10,359 bases of DNA from Bacteroidota bacterium. GTDB lineage: Bacteria > Bacteroidota > Bacteroidia > UBA7662. This document shows positions 6,073 to 10,359 of this stretch, one piece after another. The stretch covers positions 1-10,359 of the forward strand of contig VGGT01000047.1 of assembly GCA_016868485.1 (NCBI GenBank), read 5' to 3'. A program made the translations under genes and the position numbers. The notes below the pieces were generated by a model. That model had not been told where the DNA came from. It saw only the letters and a program-made list of their open reading frames with translations, and did not search any database. The first letter of the stretch is position 1. Each line of letters begins with the position of its first letter.

Positions 6073-7076
6073 TGCAGGGCTATACCTAAGGTAAAACGAT
6101 GAACACTTCCCAAACGGGTTTTGTTGTTGAAGCCGTAGTCGAGCCGAAGTGCACCAAATCGTCGGGGCAATACAAATCCAACGCCAAATGATGGCAAGAG
6201 TGCCTCATCAACACCCAATTCATAGCCCATCCGTGCAAACAACAGCTTTTTGTAGGCATATTCCCCTCCTAATCCTAATGTTTCGCGGTTGTCGGTCGGG
6301 TGATTAAGCTGAACAGCGGCCCGGATGCGGTGGCTTTCCTGATTCAAGACATCGAATGCGAGTCCGACCCGGAAAAGAGCGGGTACGGATATTTCCTCAA
6401 ACTCGGTAAGGGTATCTCGCCCCGTCAACCGCAGGCGCTGCAAACTGCCGTCTGGACGAACATTAACCCCAAAATTGGATACACAAACGGCTAATGTGGC
6501 ATTTCTTAGGCCAATTTGATAGGCAAATCCAAAATCCGTCAGGAGGTTCTGGGTAACCACGCCCGCCAGATTCTCCCGTGCCCATTTGGCTGAGATCCCG
6601 AAAGAGAACATATCGGTGAGGGACTGGGCATAGGTGAGCCCTACCAAACTGCTGTTGGCGGTGAAGGTTTCGCCCGTACCAAATGGCTGAAACTCAGTCG
6701 TGACAGGCATTTCACCGCTGTTGAGTCCCACCACACTCAAACCGAGGGCGCTTCCCCCTGAAAATCGGCGTACGGCACTGAGGTAGCTTATACCTATGTC
6801 GGCCCAATATTGGGTTTGTCCCATCTGAATATGATACCGTTGGGTATCGAGTAATGCTAAACCAGCCGGATTCCAATAGACAGCAGACACATCATTCACC
6901 AAGGCCACAAAATTCCCTGATAATCCGGCCGATCGGGCATCGGGACCAATTTTGAGGAATTGCATGCCTGTCGTTCCGGCGCGCGTTGCGCCAAAAGCCG
7001 GAAGTACTTGCGCACGGACCGAATTAAATTGGACCAGCGCCAGCAGCCATAGCAAAACGATATGAACCCTTAGCAT
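6069..7076 (-). CDS. PorV/PorQ-family outer-membrane beta-barrel protein
   Basis: A 335-residue exported protein with signal peptide MLRVHIVLLWLLALVQFNSV-RAQ. The mature N-terminus GTTGMQFLKIGPDARSAGLS (34-53), followed by SAVYWNPAGLA (64-74), is the PorV/PorQ family signature (compare the G-x-x-FL-x-I-x-P-DAR-x-x-x-M/L and WNPA motifs). The rest is alternating aromatic/glycine beta-strands ending in HRFTLGIALQ, with a final aromatic strand fitting an outer-membrane barrel. Family members include PorV, which shuttles T9SS cargo to the attachment complex, and PorQ. This sequence is shorter than classical PorV (about 390) and I cannot place it with either one, so no symbol is given. The 63-bp gap to gpsA upstream holds a possible imperfect -7 box (TTATTTTG) and a weak GAAATGA/TCATTTC dyad (7085-7123), so it may have its own promoter. 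It overlaps the propeller lipoprotein by 4 bp. Confidence 0.83.
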   Translation of the reverse strand: MLRVHIVLLWLLALVQFNSVRAQVLPAFGATRAGTTGMQFLKIGPDARSAGLSGNFVALVNDVSAVYWNPAGLALLDTQRYHIQMGQTQYWADIGISYLSAVRRFSGGSALGLSVVGLNSGEMPVTTEFQPFGTGETFTANSSLVGLTYAQSLTDMFSFGISAKWARENLAGVVTQNLLTDFGFAYQIGLRNATLAVCVSNFGVNVRPDGSLQRLRLTGRDTLTEFEEISVPALFRVGLAFDVLNQESHRIRAAVQLNHPTDNRETLGLGGEYAYKKLLFARMGYELGVDEALLPSFGVGFVLPRRFGALRLDYGFNNKTRLGSVHRFTLGIALQ

Positions 7077-7139
7077 TATTTACTGAAATGAGGCGCAAAA
7101 TAAGTAATCCCCTTGTTCATTTCGTTCATTGACTTTCAT

Positions 7140-8201
7140 TCAGTGCAGGCGATGGCTTAATTTCTGAAACTCATCGCGTGGGGGATTCCCCTCATATAAA
7201 ACCCGATATACGGTCTCGGCAATGGGTAATGAGCACCTCTTTATTCGGTTGATTTCATGGATGCAGCGCGCCGCATAATATCCCTCAGCTACCATATTCA
7301 TTTCAAGTTGTGCAGATCGTACGGAATAACCTTTGCCGAGCATCGTGCCGAATGTGCGGTTTCGGCTGTACTGACTGTAGGCCGTCACCAGTAGGTCGCC
7401 CAAATAGGCCGATCCCTTGATATCGCGCCGCACCGGGTAGATGCTCCTTAAAAACTGTTTCAGTTCAATAATGGCATTGCTCACCAGCACCGCCATGAAA
7501 TTATCGCCATACCCCAATCCATGAGCGATTCCACCCGCCACGGCATAAATATTTTTCATGATGGCGGCATATTCCGTGCCTTCTGTGTCTTCACTCACCG
7601 ATGCGTGGATGTAGCGATTTCGCAGGGCTGAAGCCAAAAGTTCGGCGCGAACAGGGTCACGACCCGAGATCGTCAGGTAACTCAACTTCTCTTGTGCCAC
7701 CTCCTCAGCATGACAAGGACCTCCGATCAGCAAAAATCGATCCTCAGGTAGATCAAAATGCCGGAGTAAATACTGTCCGATCAATAAATTCTCATCGGGA
7801 ATCATCCCTTTTACCGCAGAAATCACTATTTTATCGTGGAATGCCTCACGGGCCAGGGGGGATAAGGCTGCTTTCAGGAAAGCAGAAGGCACGGCAATCA
7901 CCACATGTGACGCGCCTTTCACACAAGCGCTCAGGTCGGTGCTGATGGCCGATGACTTCATCCGAACCGTTGCAGCCGGGAGGTACCGGGGATTGTGGTG
8001 ATACTTTCGGATAAACTGTACCGTTTCTGTATTGCGCATCCACCAGCGAACATCGACCCGATTATCGAGCAGGATTTTGACCAAAGCGGTGGCCCAACTG
8101 CCGCCACCCAAAACCGCGATTCGGGGCGCTGCTCCAGCCATTCGGGGCGCTGCTCCAGCCATTCGAGTTGATGTGTTCGTACTACTTTTGGGTTGACTCA
8201 T
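7140..8201 (-). CDS. gpsA: Glycerol-3-phosphate dehydrogenase [NAD(P)+]
   Basis: This cytosolic enzyme reduces dihydroxyacetone phosphate to sn-glycerol-3-phosphate, the backbone for phospholipid synthesis. IAVLGGGSWATALVKIL (28-44) is the Rossmann dinucleotide site with GxGxxG spacing. VVIAVPSAFL (100-109), AVKGM (129-133), GGPCHAEEVA (160-169), MKNIYAVAGGIAHGLGYGDN (215-234, catalytic Lys216), SAYLGDLLVT (264-273) and SRNRTFG (279-285) follow in family order. At 353 residues it is about 20 longer than usual because of an N-terminal extension carrying a duplicated 7-residue unit. The ATG at 8201 overlaps the adaptor stop (ATGA at 8198-8201), which supports coupled translation from there. Internal ATGs at 8162 and 8141 lie in the repeats, and starting at 8141 would give a standard 333-residue GpsA. 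The enzyme itself is certain; the start is less so. Confidence 0.95.
   Translation of the reverse strand: MSQPKSSTNTSTRMAGAAPRMAGAAPRIAVLGGGSWATALVKILLDNRVDVRWWMRNTETVQFIRKYHHNPRYLPAATVRMKSSAISTDLSACVKGASHVVIAVPSAFLKAALSPLAREAFHDKIVISAVKGMIPDENLLIGQYLLRHFDLPEDRFLLIGGPCHAEEVAQEKLSYLTISGRDPVRAELLASALRNRYIHASVSEDTEGTEYAAIMKNIYAVAGGIAHGLGYGDNFMAVLVSNAIIELKQFLRSIYPVRRDIKGSAYLGDLLVTAYSQYSRNRTFGTMLGKGYSVRSAQLEMNMVAEGYYAARCIHEINRIKRCSLPIAETVYRVLYEGNPPRDEFQKLSHRLH
8119..8160 (-). repeat. 21-bp in-frame tandem repeat in gpsA
   Basis: Two identical 21-bp copies occupy 8119-8139 and 8140-8160, and the first five bases of a third follow (8161-8165). They encode MAGAAPR twice, at residues 14-27, immediately before the first Rossmann strand. 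Each copy carries an ATG at the junction. Perfect identity suggests a recent event, and copy-number change would add or remove seven residues without breaking the frame. Confidence 0.95.
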
Positions 8202-9574
8202 TCCTCCGCAAACAACTGATCGCGCTCAACACGCGTCACTTTCTGCCCGTCATCGAGCGACTTCGACAATGCAGTGAAAGGGGCTGTTACCACCTCTTCA
8301 CCCAATTTGATGCCCGACAGTATTTGAATAAACTGATCGTCTTGGATTCCTGTTTTCACCTGAACGGCCTTTACTGTTCCTTTTTGATACACAAAAACAA
8401 CCTCACGCATATCCGACTTTTTGTCATCACCCGATTGACCACCATCCTTTTCTTCTTCCCCTTCAGCATCCCCAAAACGCTTTTTAACCTTCCCGTCGAC
8501 TCCGAACATACGCGTGGTGACCGAAGTGATGGGCACTGATAATACACTATCGACTCTATTGGTGAGGATTTCTACTGATGAGCTCATGCCTGGGCGCAAA
8601 GGCGGACGACCACCCACCAATAGATCAGAATAAGAATCATTCACCAGCCTAATGCGTACTTCGAAGTTTGTGGCTTGGTCGCCCGATGCCCCCATAGCCA
8701 ATCCTGACTTACTGGAATGCGCCACCTCTCTGACCCATCCACTGAATATCCTGCCTGGGTAGGCATCAACTTCCACACGTACACTATCACCCTTCTTAAT
8801 GCGAACTACGTCTCCCTCACTCACTTCCACCAGGGCCTCCATTTTCCCAAGGTCGGCGATTCGAATCATTTCTGTGCCCGTCATTTGCATGGTGCCTACC
8901 ACGCGTTCACCCACCGCCACCGAAAGACGGGTCACGATTCCATCGATGGGGGAATACATATTGGTGCGTTGAAGCTGTTCGCGCGCTTCCTTTTGTCCGG
9001 CAGCCGCACTTCCAACGGCGTATCCTGCTGCGAGAAGTGTTTGACGCGCCGCCTCTAAATCCTCTAGAAATGCATCATGGGTAGCCTTTGAGTTTTGGAA
9101 TTCCGCCTCAGAAATGACTCGATCCTGATACAATTTGCGGTTGCGTTCATACGCAGGTTGTATATTGACTTGATAAGTCGCTTTGAGTTGATTGAGGCGC
9201 GCCTTCGATGTGGCCTCTTGGGCTTTTGCACTGTTCAGGGCAGCCTCGCTTCGGTCTAATCCGGCCACCACCAACTCGGGGTTGATTCGCGCCAGCAATT
9301 GCCCCTTCCGCACAGAGTCGCCCTCCGCAACCAGCAGTTCGATCACCTCCCCTGAGATTTCAGACGACAACTTAACCTCCGTTTCGGGCTGAATTTTTCC
9401 GTTCGCCAGCACGGTTTCTACAAGCGTCCGAACCTGTGCGGCCTCTGCGGACACCTTTTCCGGCTCTGTTTTGCCTACCCATCCCATGGTGCGCGCCAAA
9501 AGCATGGCCAACAATAAGATCCCAGCCACCAACAATATGCGGTACAGGGGTTTCATGCGTTTCCAAAATTGCAT
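8198..9574 (-). CDS. MacA-like periplasmic adaptor of a tripartite efflux pump
   Basis: A 458-residue membrane-fusion protein (HlyD/MacA family) linking an inner-membrane pump to TolC. It has one N-terminal membrane anchor (YRILLVAGILLLAMLLA, 11-27). A lipoyl half-motif follows (VKLSSEISGEVIELLVAEGD, 67-86, then SVRKGQLLARI), then a coiled-coil hairpin (about 103-205) and the second lipoyl half (MYSPIDGIVTRLSVAVGERV, 206-225). The beta-barrel contains ALVEVSEGDVVRIKKGD (247-263) and RPGMSSSVEIL (327-337), and a membrane-proximal domain starts with VLSVPITSVTTR (344-355). A highly charged insertion (about 366-388) interrupts that last domain and is probably a flexible loop. The pattern is closest to MacA-type adaptors of ABC exporters such as MacB, but substrate and partner cannot be read from sequence. 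An internal ATG at 9556 would remove six residues and is equally plausible. The TolC-family gene ends 10 bp upstream, and gpsA overlaps the stop. Confidence 0.9.
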   Translation of the reverse strand: MQFWKRMKPLYRILLVAGILLLAMLLARTMGWVGKTEPEKVSAEAAQVRTLVETVLANGKIQPETEVKLSSEISGEVIELLVAEGDSVRKGQLLARINPELVVAGLDRSEAALNSAKAQEATSKARLNQLKATYQVNIQPAYERNRKLYQDRVISEAEFQNSKATHDAFLEDLEAARQTLLAAGYAVGSAAAGQKEAREQLQRTNMYSPIDGIVTRLSVAVGERVVGTMQMTGTEMIRIADLGKMEALVEVSEGDVVRIKKGDSVRVEVDAYPGRIFSGWVREVAHSSKSGLAMGASGDQATNFEVRIRLVNDSYSDLLVGGRPPLRPGMSSSVEILTNRVDSVLSVPITSVTTRMFGVDGKVKKRFGDAEGEEEKDGGQSGDDKKSDMREVVFVYQKGTVKAVQVKTGIQDDQFIQILSGIKLGEEVVTAPFTALSKSLDDGQKVTRVERDQLFAEE

Positions 9575-9584
9575 AGGGCAGTCT

Positions 9585-10359
9585 TTATTCTAAAATGATG
9601 GGGCGTCCGAGGTAAAAATCGATGACTTTGGCGCGGAAGAGCATTTCATAACGCGCCTGTTCCAGATTCACCTCCGCAATTTGCAATCGGTTCTTGATGG
9701 TGGTGAATTCTACCGGGTTTATCAGGCCTTGTTCTTGTCGGCGCTCGCTAAAATGGTAATTCTCGCGTTGGGCTTCCACATTTCGGCGGTTGGCTTCGAC
9801 ACGAGCCAATGCGGCCCGGTATTCTGTAATGGCCCGCGCGACATCCGAAAACAGCTGGTTGCGTGCGGTTTGGGTTTGCAAACGTGCCTGGGTGGCAGAT
9901 TGGGCTGCCCTTCTGATCTGCGTCTCTACCTGGGCGCCATTGGCGATCGGAATAGAGAGGGAGAGGCCTAAGCCATACCCTAGGTTATCACCCCATTGAT
10001 TGAAACGCGGGACGAGCTCGGTGGGGTAGTTCAAAACTGGCCGAACGACCAATTGTGTCGGATCACTTTCCAGGTACCCCACCGGTGCTGTACCCGTAAT
10101 GACCGGTGGTTGATCGGACAAAAAGCGCCGATTGGTACTGGAATAAACCGTGCTCATGTTGGCAAAGCCGCGCAAGCTCGGATACCTTGCCGCCCGCGCT
10201 GCAGATAAACCATACAAGGCTTGCTTTTCGCGCAATTGTGCTGCCTTGAGTTCGGGCATACGTTGCTCGGCTTGGGCATACAATGCTTGAATGCCGATTT
10301 CTAATGGTGATTGCAGGTCAAATTGAGTGGCTTGCTTGATCCTGAATGAACTGGGATCG
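9585..10359 (-). CDS. TolC-family outer-membrane efflux protein (C-terminal part, gene runs off the right edge)
   Basis: The frame is open to the right edge, giving about 257 residues of the C-terminal part. The TTG at 10283 is not a real start, because family-like sequence (PLEIGIQALYAQAEQRMPEL) continues through it. Visible features are a helical segment (AQAEQRMPELKAAQLREKQA, then LYGLSAARAARYPSL), a beta-strand section (GYGLGLSLSIPIANG), and a second long helical hairpin (QIRRAAQSATQARLQTQTAR through AITEYRAALARVEANRRNVE). It ends with FSERRQEQGLINPVEFTTIK and LEQARYEMLFRAKVIDFYLG. The repeated helix-strand-helix layout and the R-x-x-x-G-L-I-x-x-x-E/D-x-T motif are typical of the second TolC repeat. 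It probably forms the outer-membrane channel for the adaptor encoded 10 bp downstream. Confidence 0.9.
   Translation of the reverse strand, partial: DPSSFRIKQATQFDLQSPLEIGIQALYAQAEQRMPELKAAQLREKQALYGLSAARAARYPSLRGFANMSTVYSSTNRRFLSDQPPVITGTAPVGYLESDPTQLVVRPVLNYPTELVPRFNQWGDNLGYGLGLSLSIPIANGAQVETQIRRAAQSATQARLQTQTARNQLFSDVARAITEYRAALARVEANRRNVEAQRENYHFSERRQEQGLINPVEFTTIKNRLQIAEVNLEQARYEMLFRAKVIDFYLGRPIILE

Noticed and set aside
10281..10283. TTG start for the TolC-family gene
   Set aside because: The reading frame and family-like sequence continue through it to the window edge, so the gene is cut by the window.

Overview
The window looks like chromosomal DNA of a Bacteroidota bacterium (Flavobacteriales/Cytophagales-like; genus not determinable by eye). 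The evidence is the N-terminus of the type IX secretion (T9SS) protein PorZ, a PorV/PorQ-family outer-membrane protein, a DUF5606 protein, the long Bacteroidota form of amidophosphoribosyltransferase, a MacA-like adaptor, and a TAnnTTTG promoter box. It contains no rRNA, tRNA, transposase, phage gene or CRISPR array, and no gene-free stretch longer than about 145 bp.

Layout. Bases 1-278 (minus) hold the start of porZ. It is divergent from a 635-residue PurF-like enzyme (356-2263, plus), whose last 31 bp are tandemly duplicated. Two small plus-strand genes follow: an XRE-type regulator (2438-2815) and a DUF5606 protein (2853-3272). They converge on a long minus-strand gene run that reaches the right edge. 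In transcription order this run is a TolC-family channel (partial, 9585 to edge), a MacA-like periplasmic adaptor (9574-8198), gpsA (8201-7140), a PorV/PorQ-family barrel (7076-6069), an NHL-type propeller lipoprotein (6072-4840), and a secreted amidohydrolase-fold protein (4731-3355).

How the genes relate. Adaptor/gpsA and barrel/lipoprotein each overlap by 4 bp (ATGA), which suggests translational coupling. TolC plus adaptor are the outer-membrane and periplasmic parts of a tripartite efflux pump, but no inner-membrane pump gene is present here. The barrel, lipoprotein and amidohydrolase-like protein all carry export signals and may form an uncharacterised cell-envelope module. The amidohydrolase has lost the usual metal-binding histidines, so it may be a pseudoenzyme.

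The most unusual feature is a set of short local duplications: a 31-bp tandem copy at the end of the PurF gene, a 27/28-bp inverted copy of amidohydrolase coding sequence just past that gene's 3' end, three 21-22-bp direct repeats upstream of the amidohydrolase, and a 21-bp in-frame tandem repeat in gpsA. I found no clearly new multi-gene system. The best candidates for follow-up are the barrel/lipoprotein/pseudo-amidohydrolase module and the inverted copy.
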